From positions 1-64,000 of the forward strand of contig NZ_QEES01000001.1 in assembly GCF_003115775.1 (NCBI RefSeq): DNA of 64,000 nt, written 5' to 3'. The translations under genes were made by a program, and so were the position numbers. The notes beneath the pieces were generated by a model. That model searched no databases and had not been told where the DNA came from. It saw only the letters and a program-made list of their open reading frames with translations. This DNA comes from Cellulomonas sp. WB94. GTDB lineage: Bacteria > Actinomycetota > Actinomycetes > Actinomycetales > Cellulomonadaceae. Shown here piece after piece: positions 26,243 through 36,129 of the stretch. The number at the start of each line of letters is the position of its first letter. Position 1 is the first letter of the stretch.

Positions 26243-27190
26243 TCAGGCGGACGCCGCCGACAGCGCAGCGACCTCGTCAGACGTGAGGTCCAGCGCGGCC
26301 GACGCAAGCAGGTCGACGAGCTGACCGGGGGTCCGGGCGCTCGCGATCGGAGCGACGACCGTCGGTTGGCTCCGCAGCCACGCCAGCGCCACCGAGGCGA
26401 CGCGAACATCGTGGGCAGCGGCCACCTCGTCGAGCGCGGCAAGGACCCGCCGTCCCCGGTCGTCGAGGTAGCGGGCCGCAGCCTCTGCCCGCGGGCTGTC
26501 GACCGGCTCTCCCCCGTCGCGATACTTGCCCGCGAGGAACCCCCGCGCCAGCCCGTAGTACGGCAGCACGCCGAGCCCGTGCCGCCGGGCGCTCGTGCGC
26601 AACGCGCCCTCGAACCCGCGTTCGACGAGGTTGTACCCGGGCTGCAGGGCGACGGGACGGTGGAGACCTTCACGGTCCGCCACGGCCATCCACTCGTCGA
26701 GGCGATCGGCGGTGTAGTTGGAGACCGCCACGTATCGCACGAGGCCGTCGTCGACGAGCGACGAGAACGCCCCCGCCGTCTCTTCGAGCGGGACCGACGC
26801 GTCGTCGAAGTGCGCGTAGTACAGGTCGATCCGGTCCGTGCCCAAGCGCTTCAGCGACGCCTGGGCGGCGGCTCGGACGTTGGCCGACGCGAGGCCGCGG
26901 AAGTCCGGGTGCTGGCTGACCTTGGTCGCGATCACGACGTCGTCGCGGCTCCCCCGGCTGGCAAGCCAACGCCCGATGAGGGTCTCGCTCTCCCCGCCCG
27001 TGTTCCCGGGTGCCCACACCGAGTACGCGTCGGCCGTGTCGAGCATCGTGCCGCCGGCCGAGGTGAACGCGTCGAGCACCGCGAACGTCGCAGCCTCGTC
27101 CGCCGTCCAGCCGAACACGTTGCCGCCCAGGACGAGCGGGAAGACCTCCAGGTCCGATGAGCCGACCCGTACGGGCTGCGCGTCCGTCAT
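26243..27190 (-). CDS. Aldo/keto reductase
   Basis: A 315-residue TIM-barrel oxidoreductase. Catalytic tetrad elements are visible: Asp/Tyr in MLDTADAYS, Lys in VIATKVSQ and His in IDLYYAHFDD. The NADPH site follows near the C-terminus, around APIASARTPGQL. Substrate unknown. It is convergent with the lipoprotein gene (18-base gap). Start ATG 27190. Confidence 0.9.
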   Translation of the reverse strand: MTDAQPVRVGSSDLEVFPLVLGGNVFGWTADEAATFAVLDAFTSAGGTMLDTADAYSVWAPGNTGGESETLIGRWLASRGSRDDVVIATKVSQHPDFRGLASANVRAAAQASLKRLGTDRIDLYYAHFDDASVPLEETAGAFSSLVDDGLVRYVAVSNYTADRLDEWMAVADREGLHRPVALQPGYNLVERGFEGALRTSARRHGLGVLPYYGLARGFLAGKYRDGGEPVDSPRAEAAARYLDDRGRRVLAALDEVAAAHDVRVASVALAWLRSQPTVVAPIASARTPGQLVDLLASAALDLTSDEVAALSAASA

Positions 27191-27335
27191 GTGACTGCCT
27201 CTCGTCGGTGAGCCGTGCCCGCGCCCTGTGATCGCGCGGTGAGCTGGGTCGTCGCGCACCGCCTCCCCTTGCGGGGACTACGCAGCTCCCGCCGTCATGC
27301 TAGCGGCCACCCACCGACTCGCCCTGGCCGCGGCG

Positions 27336-27375
27336 ACGGTGACGCCGGCGCCTCCGTCTTCGCCGGCGTCACCGT
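27336..27375. terminator. Hairpin terminator of ABC operon
   Basis: Perfect 15-bp arms (27336-27350 and 27361-27375) with a 10-base loop, directly after the stop of the minus-strand ABC permease gene. The rest of the 192-base gap to the aldo/keto reductase shows no gene. Confidence 0.75.
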
Positions 27376-27382
27376 TGAGCCC

Positions 27383-28258
27383 TCAGGCGTCGCGGCGCCT
27401 GAGCAGCACCGCAGCGACCCCGAGCAGGATGACGATCCACGCCGCCAGGACAGCCGCGCCGGGGCCGGCCGCCAGGAGACCGTCGGCCGGGACGACCGAG
27501 GTGAAGGATGCCCCGGCGTTGGACGGCAGGTACGGCACGATCGCCGTGGCCCAGCTGTCGGGGAGCACGAGCCCCAGGAGGCCCGGCGCCACGAGCAGCA
27601 GCACGAACATCACCCCGATCGCACCCGCGGCGTGCCTCAGGAGTGCACCGATCGCCACGCCGAGGACCGCGATGGCGGCCAGGTAGATTCCCGTGCCGAG
27701 GACGGCCCGCAGCACACCGGGATCCGCGAGGCTGACGTTAGCGCCGTCGCCCAGGATGCGCTGCCCAAGGCCGAATGCCGCGAACGACGCCGGGATGGCT
27801 GCCACCAGGCTGACCCCACCGATCACGATGGCCTTGCCCCACAGCACCGGGAGCCGGCGCGGTACGGCCGCGAGCGAGGCCCGGATCATCCCGCTCGAGT
27901 ACTCCCCCGACACCAGAAGCACGCCGAGGATGCCCAGGATGATCTGAGCCAACGAGGCTCCGGTCAGGCTCAGGCTCGTCGGGTCGAGCCCGGAGAACCC
28001 GCCCCCACCCGCGCCGCCGCCCGGTCGCTGCGGCTGGACGTCACCCGCCGCGACCCCTGCGGCGAGCGCGCCGAGCCCGATCACGACGACGACGGCCGTC
28101 GCCAGCGTGATCCAGGAGGAGCGCAGGCTCGCGAACTTGAACCACTCCGAGAGCACGACGCGCGGGAACGTCACCCGCAGCCGCTGGATGCTCGCCGTGT
28201 CGCGCAGCCCCGAGACGGGCACTGCGCTGTCGTCGACCGGCAGGACGAGGGTGGTCAT
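27383..28258 (-). CDS. ABC-2 type transporter permease
   Basis: A 291-residue membrane protein with six hydrophobic segments, an N-terminal cytoplasmic part and the ABC-2 motif LVSGEYSSGMIRASLAAVPRR. A Gly-rich loop (GGGAGGGGF) follows the first helix. It pairs with the ATPase encoded just upstream: its ATG overlaps that gene's stop (ATGA). Likely an exporter; substrate unknown. Confidence 0.87.
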   Translation of the reverse strand: MTTLVLPVDDSAVPVSGLRDTASIQRLRVTFPRVVLSEWFKFASLRSSWITLATAVVVVIGLGALAAGVAAGDVQPQRPGGGAGGGGFSGLDPTSLSLTGASLAQIILGILGVLLVSGEYSSGMIRASLAAVPRRLPVLWGKAIVIGGVSLVAAIPASFAAFGLGQRILGDGANVSLADPGVLRAVLGTGIYLAAIAVLGVAIGALLRHAAGAIGVMFVLLLVAPGLLGLVLPDSWATAIVPYLPSNAGASFTSVVPADGLLAAGPGAAVLAAWIVILLGVAAVLLRRRDA

Positions 28259-29196
28259 CGTGCGGTCACCTCCTCCGGGTGGTGGGCGGTGTCGCCCGGG
28301 TGGAACTCGACCGCGTCGCGGGTCAGCCGCATGAACGCCTCCTCGAGGGAGACCTCCGTCGGGATCAGCGCGTGGATGGGGATGCCGGCGGCGAGGGCCG
28401 CGTCGCCGATCCGGGCGGCGTCGATGCCGGTCACCAGGAGGTGCCCGGGCACGTCGTCGGTCGTGACGGTGACGTCGTCGTCCAGCAGCAGGCGCGCGAG
28501 GTCCTCCGCACGGGGTGTCCGCACCTGGACGACGACGCCCGACGCCGCCCGTTGCAGCTCGCTCACCGAGGTGTCGGCGATGAGCTCACCCCGACCGATG
28601 ACGACCAGGTGGTCGGCGACCAGGGCGATCTCCGAGATGAGGTGCGAGGAGATGAAGACCGTGCGTCCCTCGTCGGCGAGCGACCGGAGCAGGCCACGGA
28701 TCCACAGGATCCCCTCGGGGTCGAGACCATTGACCGGCTCGTCCAGGATGACGACGTCCGGGTCGCCGAGGAGAGCTGCCGCGATGCCGAGCCTCTGGCC
28801 CATGCCGAGCGAGAACGCGCCGGCGGGCTTGCGGCCGACCGCGGAGAGCCCCACGAGGTCCAGGACCTCGTCGATGCGCCGACGCGGGATGCCCGTCGTC
28901 GTCGCCAGGGTGAGGAGGTGGTTGTAGGCCGACCTGCCCGGGTGGATGGCGCGCGCCTCGAGGAGCGCACCCACCTGGTGCAGGGGCGCGACGTGATCGA
29001 CGTAGGCCCGCCCGTTGACCGTCACGCTCCCGGCGGCCGGGTGGTCCAGCCCGACGATCATCCGCATCGTCGTCGACTTGCCGGCGCCGTTCGGACCGAG
29101 GAACCCCGTGACGACACCGGGGTTGACGGTGAAGGTGAGGTCGTTGACGGCGGTTTTCTCGCCGTATCGCTTGGTGAGGTGGTCGACGACGATCAT
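28255..29196 (-). CDS. ABC transporter ATP-binding protein
   Basis: A 313-residue ABC ATPase with Walker A GPNGAGKST, a diverged signature FSLGMGQRLGIAAAL in place of LSGGQ, Walker B VVILDEPVNGLDP and the H-loop ISSHLISE; a C-terminal extension follows. It forms a transporter with the adjacent permease. ATG 29196 (MIVVDHLTKRYG) fits the family start and has GCGAGG upstream; an in-frame TTG at 29238 would add 14 residues. Confidence 0.88.
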   Translation of the reverse strand: MIVVDHLTKRYGEKTAVNDLTFTVNPGVVTGFLGPNGAGKSTTMRMIVGLDHPAAGSVTVNGRAYVDHVAPLHQVGALLEARAIHPGRSAYNHLLTLATTTGIPRRRIDEVLDLVGLSAVGRKPAGAFSLGMGQRLGIAAALLGDPDVVILDEPVNGLDPEGILWIRGLLRSLADEGRTVFISSHLISEIALVADHLVVIGRGELIADTSVSELQRAASGVVVQVRTPRAEDLARLLLDDDVTVTTDDVPGHLLVTGIDAARIGDAALAAGIPIHALIPTEVSLEEAFMRLTRDAVEFHPGDTAHHPEEVTAR

Positions 29197-29298
29197 CGAC
29201 GGCCTCGCGGGTGGAGGGCTGATCTGCTCATGGCTCAACCCTGGCGGTCACCGACGGGCCCGTCGTCGCCTGCCTGCCGTACTTCTCGGTGGTCGGCG

Positions 29299-29976
29299 CT
29301 ACCGCTTGCGGAGTAGTCCGCTCTCGTAGGCGATCACGACGAGCTGTGCCCGGTCGTGCGCGTCGAGCTTCATCATCGCGCGGTTGACGTGGGTCTTGAC
29401 CGTGTGGGGCGAGATGACGAGGTGGTCGGCGATCTCGTCGTTGGACCGGCCCTCACCGACGAGCCCAAGGATCTCCCTCTCCCGCTCGGTCAAGGCCGCC
29501 ACGGGGGCCGAGACGGGCTCCTCGTCGGTGCGCGCAGCGTCGTCGGGCGGCTCGCCGAGGAACCTCTCGATGAGCGACCTGGTCGCCGCCGGTGAGAGCA
29601 GCGCGTCACCCCCTGCGACGACTCTGATCGCGTCGACGATCGCATCCGGCTCGGCACCCTTGCCCAGGAACCCGCTGGCGCCGGCCCGGAGCGCGGCCAC
29701 CACGTGCTCGTCGGTCTCGAAGGTCGTCAGGACGAGGACGCGCACGTCACCCAGCCGTGGATCGGTGCAGATCTCCGCGGTGGCAGCGATGCCGTCGAGG
29801 CCGGGCATCCGGATGTCCATCAGGACGACGTCGACGGCCCGGTCGCGTACCTGGTCCACGGCCTCTCGACCGGAGGCGGCCTCTCCCACGACCTCGATGT
29901 CCGCCTCGAGCTCGAGGATCCCCCGCAGTCCCGCCCGGATGAGCGGCTGGTCGTCGGCGATCAGGACGCGGATCAC
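29299..29976 (-). CDS. NarL/LuxR-type response regulator
   Basis: 225 residues. The receiver domain carries Asp54 in VVLMDIRMPG as phosphorylation site, with Thr in LVLTTF and Lys in GFLGKGAEP; the C-terminal LuxR helix-turn-helix is LTEREREILGLVGEGRSNDEIADHL...HTVKTHV. Its ATG overlaps the stop of the sensor kinase gene. The ABC pair 102 bases downstream on the same strand is a likely target, as in many actinobacterial drug-response sets. Confidence 0.92.
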   Translation of the reverse strand: MIRVLIADDQPLIRAGLRGILELEADIEVVGEAASGREAVDQVRDRAVDVVLMDIRMPGLDGIAATAEICTDPRLGDVRVLVLTTFETDEHVVAALRAGASGFLGKGAEPDAIVDAIRVVAGGDALLSPAATRSLIERFLGEPPDDAARTDEEPVSAPVAALTEREREILGLVGEGRSNDEIADHLVISPHTVKTHVNRAMMKLDAHDRAQLVVIAYESGLLRKR

Positions 29977-31259
29977 GACGGGTCCCGCGCCGGGCGCCCC
30001 GGGCCGTCCGCACCGACGGCTGCTGCCTCGGGTGGAGTCGTCGGGCGGTAAGGGATGACCGCTGTGACCCGGAAGGTGCCGTCGTCGTCCGGGTGCACCC
30101 GCAGCGACCCGCCGCAGGCTCCCGCCCGCTCACGCATGCCGATCAGACCCTGCCCGCTGGAGGGGGCCACCGCCGCCCGGGCACCGGTCGGGTCGAACCG
30201 GACCAGGTTGCGGACATCGATGGTCAACGCGTCGTCGGCGTACGCGAGCGACAGGTCCGCCTGCCCGCCCGATCCGTGCTTCGAGGCGTTCGTCAACGAC
30301 TCCTGGACGATCCGGAACGCCGCCAGGTCGCACGTCTGGTCCATCTCGCGCGGCCGACCGCTCGTGCTCGTGCGCACCACGAAACCTGTCGACGCAAGGC
30401 TGGCCAGCAGCTCCGGGACACGAGCCAAGCCAGGTGCAGGCTCCGTCCCTGCCCCTTCGGCCTCGCCGGCTCGAAGCACCCGCAGCACCGTCCCGAGCTC
30501 TTCCAGGACCGACTGGGCCGCCCCTTGGACGTGTGCCAGGGAGCCGTCGACCGTCGCGGCGTCCCGGCCGAGTGCGCGGCGGGCCAGTCCGGCATGGACG
30601 TTGATCACCGCGATGTGGTGCGCCACGACGTCGTGCAGCTCGCGCGCGATCCGCACCCGTTCCTCGGCCACCCGCGCCCGCGCCTCCTGCTCTTTGGTCT
30701 CGTCGGCACGGCGCGCACGCTCCGCGAGCGCCGCCATGTACGCGCGTTGGGTGCGCACGGCGTCGCCCATGGCGAAGGCCAGAACGGTCCACACCACGAC
30801 GATCAGCGCGCGAGGCTCGGTCACCGGCCCCGCGACGCCTGCGCGCGCGACCCCGAACAGCACGACGCTGCTGACCGCTGTCGAGACGAGCGCGACCCGG
30901 CGTGGTCGCATGGACGCGACGGCGAACACGGCGACCTCGCTCGCGGCGACGAGCACCGGGTGCACCTGGTCGACGACGAGCCCAACGACGGTCGCGGCGA
31001 GGGTGATCCCGAGCACCTGGACCGGCCAGCGCCCGAGCCAGCACAGCGCGATCCCGACGACGAGCGCGATGGCGACGGTCAGGACGATCCGCTCTGTCGG
31101 CGCGTCGCGCGCCAGAGACGCGGCAAGGCTCAGGATCGGCACCGCCGCACCGACGAGGACGTTCCCGATCTTCGGGGACGGTCGGTCGTCGTCGGGACCC
31201 GCGAACCACGGGTGCGCGCGTAGGCCATCGACCACGCCGGGTGTCCCTGCTGTCGCCAC
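29973..31259 (-). CDS. Sensor histidine kinase (HisKA_3 type)
   Basis: A 428-residue NarX/DesK-like kinase. About five membrane helices lie between residues 30 and 170, then the dimerisation helix RIARELHDVVAHHIAVINVHAG with the phospho-His, and an ATPase domain ending GQGLIGMRERAGACGGSL. GTG 31259 is chosen because AGGAG lies six bases upstream; the longer frame to 31409 is Arg-rich and unlike the family. The partner regulator overlaps its stop. Confidence 0.9.
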   Translation of the reverse strand: MATAGTPGVVDGLRAHPWFAGPDDDRPSPKIGNVLVGAAVPILSLAASLARDAPTERIVLTVAIALVVGIALCWLGRWPVQVLGITLAATVVGLVVDQVHPVLVAASEVAVFAVASMRPRRVALVSTAVSSVVLFGVARAGVAGPVTEPRALIVVVWTVLAFAMGDAVRTQRAYMAALAERARRADETKEQEARARVAEERVRIARELHDVVAHHIAVINVHAGLARRALGRDAATVDGSLAHVQGAAQSVLEELGTVLRVLRAGEAEGAGTEPAPGLARVPELLASLASTGFVVRTSTSGRPREMDQTCDLAAFRIVQESLTNASKHGSGGQADLSLAYADDALTIDVRNLVRFDPTGARAAVAPSSGQGLIGMRERAGACGGSLRVHPDDDGTFRVTAVIPYRPTTPPEAAAVGADGPGRPARDPS

Positions 31260-31296
31260 GCCGTGCTCCTGTCGTTCGCCGGATGGTCCGCACTGT

Positions 31297-31317
31297 GGCA
31301 CACCACGGCGGTGTGCC
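31297..31317. terminator. Hairpin between GNAT-like gene and sensor kinase
   Basis: GGCACACC and GGTGTGCC arms (8 bp) around ACGGC, 20 bases after the stop of the minus-strand GNAT-like gene and 38 bases upstream of the kinase start. Confidence 0.5.
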
Positions 31318-31336
31318 GGCACCACCCGCGGGTCTC

Positions 31337-31969
31337 TCAGGCCTGCCCGGGCGCGACCGGGTCGGTGTCGACGCCCAGCCACCAGGGCGAGGGCGGGCCG
31401 CCGGTCCACCGCTCGGCGAACCCGAGCGACTCGGCGGCCTTCCGCTCGGCGTCCGTGTCCGCCACGACGGCGATCGGACCGTGCCGCCAGCCCGGCTCGG
31501 CGCGGGCCCAGCTCAGCGCCGCCTCGAGCAGCGTCGGCGGCCCGGGCCGCGCGCGCGAACCCTGGGAGATCTCACTGAGGACCCAGCGCGGTGCCACCGC
31601 AGCCAGCTCGGTCCGGAACGCCTGGTCGGCGTCGGGTCCGGGCGGGACCCTGGCGAGATCGGGCGCGACGACACGACCGACCGTCTCCCACGGCGAGTGC
31701 TGCCCGCCAGGGACGACGGCCACGGCACGCGCGATCCGGCCGTCGACGCCGTCCTCGACCCAGAGCGCACCGCGCTCGAATGCGATGTGCGTCAGCAGAA
31801 GCCTCGTCGACCGGGCCGCGGACTCGGGGTCGAGGTCCGTCCGGAGCGGTCCCTCCTGAGTGATCCGGGCGACGGCGGGGATGTCCTCGATCCCTGCCTG
31901 ACGGACCGAGCGCCCGAGGGTCGAGACGGCCGGACCTGAAGGTGAACGAGTGTCGAGCGGGGGCGCCAT
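31337..31969 (-). CDS. GNAT-like N-acetyltransferase family protein (weak)
   Basis: A 210-residue protein. The segment SVRQAGIEDIPAVARITQEG near residue 20 looks like the start of a GNAT domain, and AVVADTDAERKAAESLGFAERW near the end matches the GNAT C-terminal pattern, but the acetyl-CoA loop is poorly conserved. Activity is uncertain. ATG 31969 has GTGAAGG upstream; an earlier in-frame start at 32011 is possible. Confidence 0.6.
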   Translation of the reverse strand: MAPPLDTRSPSGPAVSTLGRSVRQAGIEDIPAVARITQEGPLRTDLDPESAARSTRLLLTHIAFERGALWVEDGVDGRIARAVAVVPGGQHSPWETVGRVVAPDLARVPPGPDADQAFRTELAAVAPRWVLSEISQGSRARPGPPTLLEAALSWARAEPGWRHGPIAVVADTDAERKAAESLGFAERWTGGPPSPWWLGVDTDPVAPGQA

Positions 31970-32022
31970 GCCTTCACTCTCGCGGCCCGCGGCCCGGGCG
32001 TCATCACCCATTGGCAGGCGAT

Positions 32023-32048
32023 CGCTGTACCGCGTTCGCGGTACAGCG
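32023..32048. terminator. Hairpin terminator of DrrAB-type operon
   Basis: A perfect 12-bp stem (CGCTGTACCGCG and its complement) with a two-base loop, 52 bases beyond the stop of the minus-strand permease gene and upstream of the GNAT-like gene. Confidence 0.7.
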
Positions 32049-32099
32049 CGCCGTGAGGCCGGGGCCTCGGCCGAGACCTCGGGACGCCGACCCTTGAGG

Positions 32100-32912
32100 T
32101 CAGCGGCTCGTCGACACGCGGTACTGGGCGTTCGCCACCGGGATGGCGATCGCCAGGATGAGCACCGTCCAGATGAGCGTGTACTCGGCCGCGTGCTGCA
32201 GCGGCCACGCGGTGGGCTCCGGGGTGTTCGCGGGGATGTTGCCGAACAGCTCGCGGGCGGCCTGCGTGACGGACGAGACGGGGTTCCACTCCGCGAAGCT
32301 TCGCAGGGGTCCGGGAAGCGTGGACAGCGGGACGAAGGTGTTGGCCACGAAGGTGATCGGGAAGATCACGATGAACGAGGCGTTGTTCACGACCTCCGGG
32401 CTCGGCACGAGCATGCCGATCCACGCCATGACCCACGAGACCGCGTACGCGAAGACCAGCAGCAGGCCGAACCCCGCCAGCGCCTCGATCAGCGAGCTGC
32501 GGATGCGCCACCCGACCAGCAGCCCCGTGAGCGACATGACGACGAGCACGATCACGTTGTTGACGACGTCGGACAGCGTGCGTCCCGTCAGGACGGCGGA
32601 CGGTGCCATCGGGAGCGACCGGAAGCGGTCGATGATGCCCTTCTTCACGTCGTCCGCCAGGCCCGCGCCGGTGATCGTGGCACCGAAGATCACCGTCTGC
32701 GCGAAGATCCCCGCGATGAGGAACTCCCGGTACGCGGCTCCCCCGCCGGCCTGGTCGATCGCGCCCCCGAACACGTACGAGAACAGCAGCACGAACATGA
32801 TCGGCGACAGCGTGGTGAAGACGAGCAGGTCGGGGACCCGCTTGATCTTGATGATGTTGCGCTTCGCGACGACGTGCGCGTCGGCGATCACGTGCGGGAT
32901 CGTCAGGTTCAT
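32100..32912 (-). CDS. DrrB-type ABC-2 transporter permease
   Basis: A 270-residue permease with six membrane segments; KKGIIDRFRSLPMAPSAVLTGR is the ABC-2 signature loop of daunorubicin-exporter-type DrrB proteins. ATG overlaps the stop of the ATPase gene in ATGA. It likely exports a hydrophobic compound; substrate unknown. Confidence 0.9.
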   Translation of the reverse strand: MNLTIPHVIADAHVVAKRNIIKIKRVPDLLVFTTLSPIMFVLLFSYVFGGAIDQAGGGAAYREFLIAGIFAQTVIFGATITGAGLADDVKKGIIDRFRSLPMAPSAVLTGRTLSDVVNNVIVLVVMSLTGLLVGWRIRSSLIEALAGFGLLLVFAYAVSWVMAWIGMLVPSPEVVNNASFIVIFPITFVANTFVPLSTLPGPLRSFAEWNPVSSVTQAARELFGNIPANTPEPTAWPLQHAAEYTLIWTVLILAIAIPVANAQYRVSTSR

Positions 32913-33892
32913 CGCGCTGCCTCCCGTTGCCGGACGTGGACGTCCTCGGGATCGGCCGTTCCGTGTCCCGTGAGGATCAGGAAGACGTCGTCGAGCGTCG
33001 GACGGCGCAGGCCCACGTCGTCGAGCCGCAGGTCGACGGCATCGAGCCGGCGCAACGCCTCGGTGAGCACCGCGGCGCCGCCCGTCACCGGGATCAGGAT
33101 CGTCCGTCGCTGATGGTCATGGGTCGCCGGGCCGATCCCGAGCGGCTCGAGCAGGTCGCGCGCCTCGATGAGCCTGTGGGGGTCGGCCACCGTGACGTCG
33201 AGACGCTCGCCGCCGACCTGCCGCTTCAGCTCGTCGGAGGTCCCCTTCGCGATGATCTTGCCGTGGTCGATCACGACGATCTTGTCCGCGAGGAGGTCGG
33301 CCTCCTCGAGGTACTGCGTCGTGAGCAGCAGCGTCGTGCCGCCCGAGACGAGCGACTGGATGATGTCCCACATCTCCGTCCGGCCCCGCGGGTCGAGCCC
33401 GGTCGTCGGCTCGTCGAGGAAGAGCACCGGTGGGTCCGCCACCAGGGCCCCCGCAAGGTCGAGGCGTCGCCGCATGCCACCCGAGTAGGTGCGCGCCGGG
33501 CGGTCCGCGGCGTCGTCCAGGCTGAACTGGGCGAGCAGCTCGCGCGCCCGCACCCGGCTCGCCCGACGACCCAGGTGGTAGAGGCGACCGATCATGTCGA
33601 GATTCTCGAACCCCGTCAGGTACTCGTCCACGGCGGCGTACTGACCGGACAGCCCGATCTTCCGGCGCACTCCCGCCGGGTCTGCCAGGACATCCACGCC
33701 CGCGACCTGGGCCTCGCCCGCGTCGGGGCGCAGCAGCGTCGCGAGGATGCGCACGACCGTCGTCTTGCCCGCCCCGTTGGGCCCGAGCAGCCCGAGCACG
33801 GTGCCGGTCGGCACGGAGATGTCGACGCCGTCCAGCGCCGTCACCTTCCCGTACCGCTTGACGAGTCCCTGGGTTCGGATCGCCTCGTTCAT
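32909..33892 (-). CDS. DrrA-type ABC transporter ATP-binding protein
   Basis: A 327-residue DrrA-family ATPase with Walker A LGPNGAGKTT, Q-loop SGQYAAVDEYLTGFENL, signature YSGGMRRRLDLAGAL, Walker B VLFLDEPTTGLDPRGR, and the C-terminal DrrA domain ending in PTLDDVFLILTGHG. Start ATG 33892 (MNEAIRTQGLVKRYG). It is divergent from ilvD with 112 bases between. Confidence 0.92.
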   Translation of the reverse strand: MNEAIRTQGLVKRYGKVTALDGVDISVPTGTVLGLLGPNGAGKTTVVRILATLLRPDAGEAQVAGVDVLADPAGVRRKIGLSGQYAAVDEYLTGFENLDMIGRLYHLGRRASRVRARELLAQFSLDDAADRPARTYSGGMRRRLDLAGALVADPPVLFLDEPTTGLDPRGRTEMWDIIQSLVSGGTTLLLTTQYLEEADLLADKIVVIDHGKIIAKGTSDELKRQVGGERLDVTVADPHRLIEARDLLEPLGIGPATHDHQRRTILIPVTGGAAVLTEALRRLDAVDLRLDDVGLRRPTLDDVFLILTGHGTADPEDVHVRQREAAR

Positions 33893-34004
33893 GCCTCTCA
33901 GGCTAGGACTGAGGTCCCACACAGCGCGAGACCTTTCGGCCGCCGGCCGTCCGCCAGACGGTCCTCGGAGTCCGACAGGCCCGAGCGAGTGATGGAATGG
34001 CGTC

Positions 34005-35867
34005 ATGCCACCGTTGCGCTCACGAACAGTCACCCACGGCAGGAACATGGCCGGCGCCCGCGCGCTGCTTCGCGCAGCAGGGGTCGCGCGCGAGGACATC
34101 GGGAAGCCGATCATCGCGGTGGCGAACAGCTTCACCGAGTTCGTGCCGGGCCACACCCACCTGCAGCCCGTCGGACGCATCGTCTCGGCGGCGATCCTGG
34201 CGGCCGGGGCCGTGCCGCGGGAGTTCAACACGATCGCCGTCGACGACGGCATCGCGATGGGCCACGAGGGCATGCTCTACTCGCTGCCGTCGCGCGACCT
34301 GATCGCCGACTCGGTCGAGTACATGGTCCAGGCCCACCGGGCCGACGCGCTCGTCTGCATCTCGAACTGCGACAAGATCACGCCCGGGATGCTGATGGCC
34401 GCCATGCGGCTCAACATCCCCACCGTGTTCGTGTCGGGCGGCCCGATGGAGGGCGGCACCGCGGTCCTCACCGACGGCACCACGCGCACCCGGCTCAACC
34501 TCGTCACCGCGATCGCCGACGCGGTCGCCGACACCGTGTCCGACGCCGACATCGACCTCATCGAAGAGGCCGCGTGCCCCACGTGCGGATCGTGCTCGGG
34601 CATGTTCACCGCCAACTCGATGAACTGCCTCGTCGAGGCCCTCGGCCTGGCTCTGCCCGGCAACGGCTCGACGCTCGCGACCCACACCGCACGCCGCGAC
34701 TTGTACGAGCAGGCGGGGCGCACCGCCGTGGAGATCACGCGCCGCTTCTACGAGCAGGACGACGCGAGCGTGCTGCCGCGCTCGATCGCGACACGGGAGG
34801 CCTTCGACAACGCGATGTCCCTCGACATCGCGATGGGCGGCTCGACCAACACGATCCTGCACCTGCTCGCCGTCGCGCACGAGGCGGAGCTCGACTACAC
34901 GCTGGCAGACATCGAGGCGCGTTCGTTGGCCGTGCCGTGCCTCAGCAAGGTCGCGCCGAACGGCAAGTACCTGATGGAGGACGTGCACCGGGCCGGCGGC
35001 ATCCCGGCGATCCTCGGCGAGCTGCACCGCGCCGGCCTCCTCCACGACGACGTCCACTCCGTGCACGCCGACTCGCTGCAGACCTGGCTCGACGCCTGGG
35101 ACATCCGCGGCGGCGGCGCCACCCCCGAGGCGATCGAGCTCTTCCACGCCGCACCGGGCCGCGTGCGCTCGGCCGCCGCCGGCTCCCAGTCCGCGCGCTG
35201 GGACAGCCTCGACCTCGACGCCGCGACGGGATGCATCCACGACGTCGCCCACGCCTACACGGTCGACGGCGGGCTCGCGGTGCTCCGCGGGAACCTCTCC
35301 GAGGACGGGTGCGTCGTCAAGACCGCCGGGGTCGACGAGTCGTGCTTCACGTTCTCCGGCCCGGCGATCGTGCTGGAGTCCCAGGACGACGCCGTCGAGG
35401 CGATCCTGAGCGGCCGGGTCAAGGCCGGCGACGTCGTCGTCATCCGCTACGAAGGCCCGCGCGGCGGGCCCGGCATGCAGGAGATGCTCTACCCGACGTC
35501 CTACCTCAAGGGCCTCGGCCTGGGCGCCAAGTGCGCGCTCATCACCGACGGGCGCTTCTCCGGCGGGACCTCCGGGCTGTCGATCGGGCACGTCTCCCCC
35601 GAGGCAGCCGCAGGCGGTGCCATCGCCCTGGTCGAGGACGGCGACACCATCGTCATCGACATCCCGCGGCGCGCGATCCACCTCGACGTCTCCGACGAGG
35701 ACCTCGCCGATCGCCGCGCGAAGCTCGAGGCCGGCGGCGGCTACCAGCCCGTCCTGCGCGACCGCGTGGTCTCGACCGCGCTACGGGCCTACGCGGCGAT
35801 GGCCCTCTCCGCCGACAAGGGTGCCGTGCGCGACGTCACCGTCCTCGAACGGCGCATCGCGCCATGA
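34005..35867 (+). CDS. ilvD: Dihydroxy-acid dehydratase
   Basis: A 620-residue Fe-S enzyme of branched-chain amino acid synthesis that converts 2,3-dihydroxy-isovalerate and its homologue to the 2-oxo acids. [10 protein letters not shown] (Cys122) and [10 protein letters not shown] (191-200) supply cluster ligands; [18 protein letters not shown] near 520-540 is the C-terminal family motif. Full length. The downstream ferredoxin gene begins 13 bases after the stop. Confidence 0.96.
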   Translation: MPPLRSRTVTHGRNMAGARALLRAAGVAREDIGKPIIAVANSFTEFVPGHTHLQPVGRIVSAAILAAGAVPREFNTIAVDDGIAMGHEGMLYSLPSRDLIADSVEYMVQAHRADALVCISNCDKITPGMLMAAMRLNIPTVFVSGGPMEGGTAVLTDGTTRTRLNLVTAIADAVADTVSDADIDLIEEAACPTCGSCSGMFTANSMNCLVEALGLALPGNGSTLATHTARRDLYEQAGRTAVEITRRFYEQDDASVLPRSIATREAFDNAMSLDIAMGGSTNTILHLLAVAHEAELDYTLADIEARSLAVPCLSKVAPNGKYLMEDVHRAGGIPAILGELHRAGLLHDDVHSVHADSLQTWLDAWDIRGGGATPEAIELFHAAPGRVRSAAAGSQSARWDSLDLDAATGCIHDVAHAYTVDGGLAVLRGNLSEDGCVVKTAGVDESCFTFSGPAIVLESQDDAVEAILSGRVKAGDVVVIRYEGPRGGPGMQEMLYPTSYLKGLGLGAKCALITDGRFSGGTSGLSIGHVSPEAAAGGAIALVEDGDTIVIDIPRRAIHLDVSDEDLADRRAKLEAGGGYQPVLRDRVVSTALRAYAAMALSADKGAVRDVTVLERRIAP

Positions 35868-35880
35868 CCGGCACGACGCC

Positions 35881-36111
35881 ATGACCCGCAAGACCTACCG
35901 CGGCCCGCTGGTCGACGTCTCGTTCGACGGCGAGGTGTGCCGGCACGCCGCGGAGTGCGTGCGCGGCATGCCCGAGGTGTTCGACACGAGCGCCCGACCC
36001 TGGATCAACCCCGAGGTCGCCAGCACCCCCGACCTGGCGGACAGGCTCCGCGAGGTCGTCGGCCGGTGCCCGTCGGGCGCGCTGGCCATGGTCGAGCATC
36101 CCGAGAGCTGA
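35881..36111 (+). CDS. Small (4Fe-4S) divergent-ferredoxin-type protein
   Basis: A 76-residue protein of the divergent [4Fe-4S] type: CRHAAEC near 21-27 and RCPSGAL near 63, with VFDTSARPWINPEVAS between. Only three cysteines are seen, as is usual in this family. Its position directly behind ilvD suggests co-transcription, perhaps in electron supply or Fe-S handling, but no partner is proven. ATG 35881 is used; the ATG at 35864 overlapping the ilvD stop leads to an immediate stop. Confidence 0.78.
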   Translation: MTRKTYRGPLVDVSFDGEVCRHAAECVRGMPEVFDTSARPWINPEVASTPDLADRLREVVGRCPSGALAMVEHPES

Positions 36112-36129
36112 CCGACCGGCCGGCGTCGC

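Noticed and set aside
35864-35884. ATG overlapping the ilvD stop as start of the ferredoxin
   Set aside because: That frame ends after six codons; the ferredoxin frame begins at ATG 35881.
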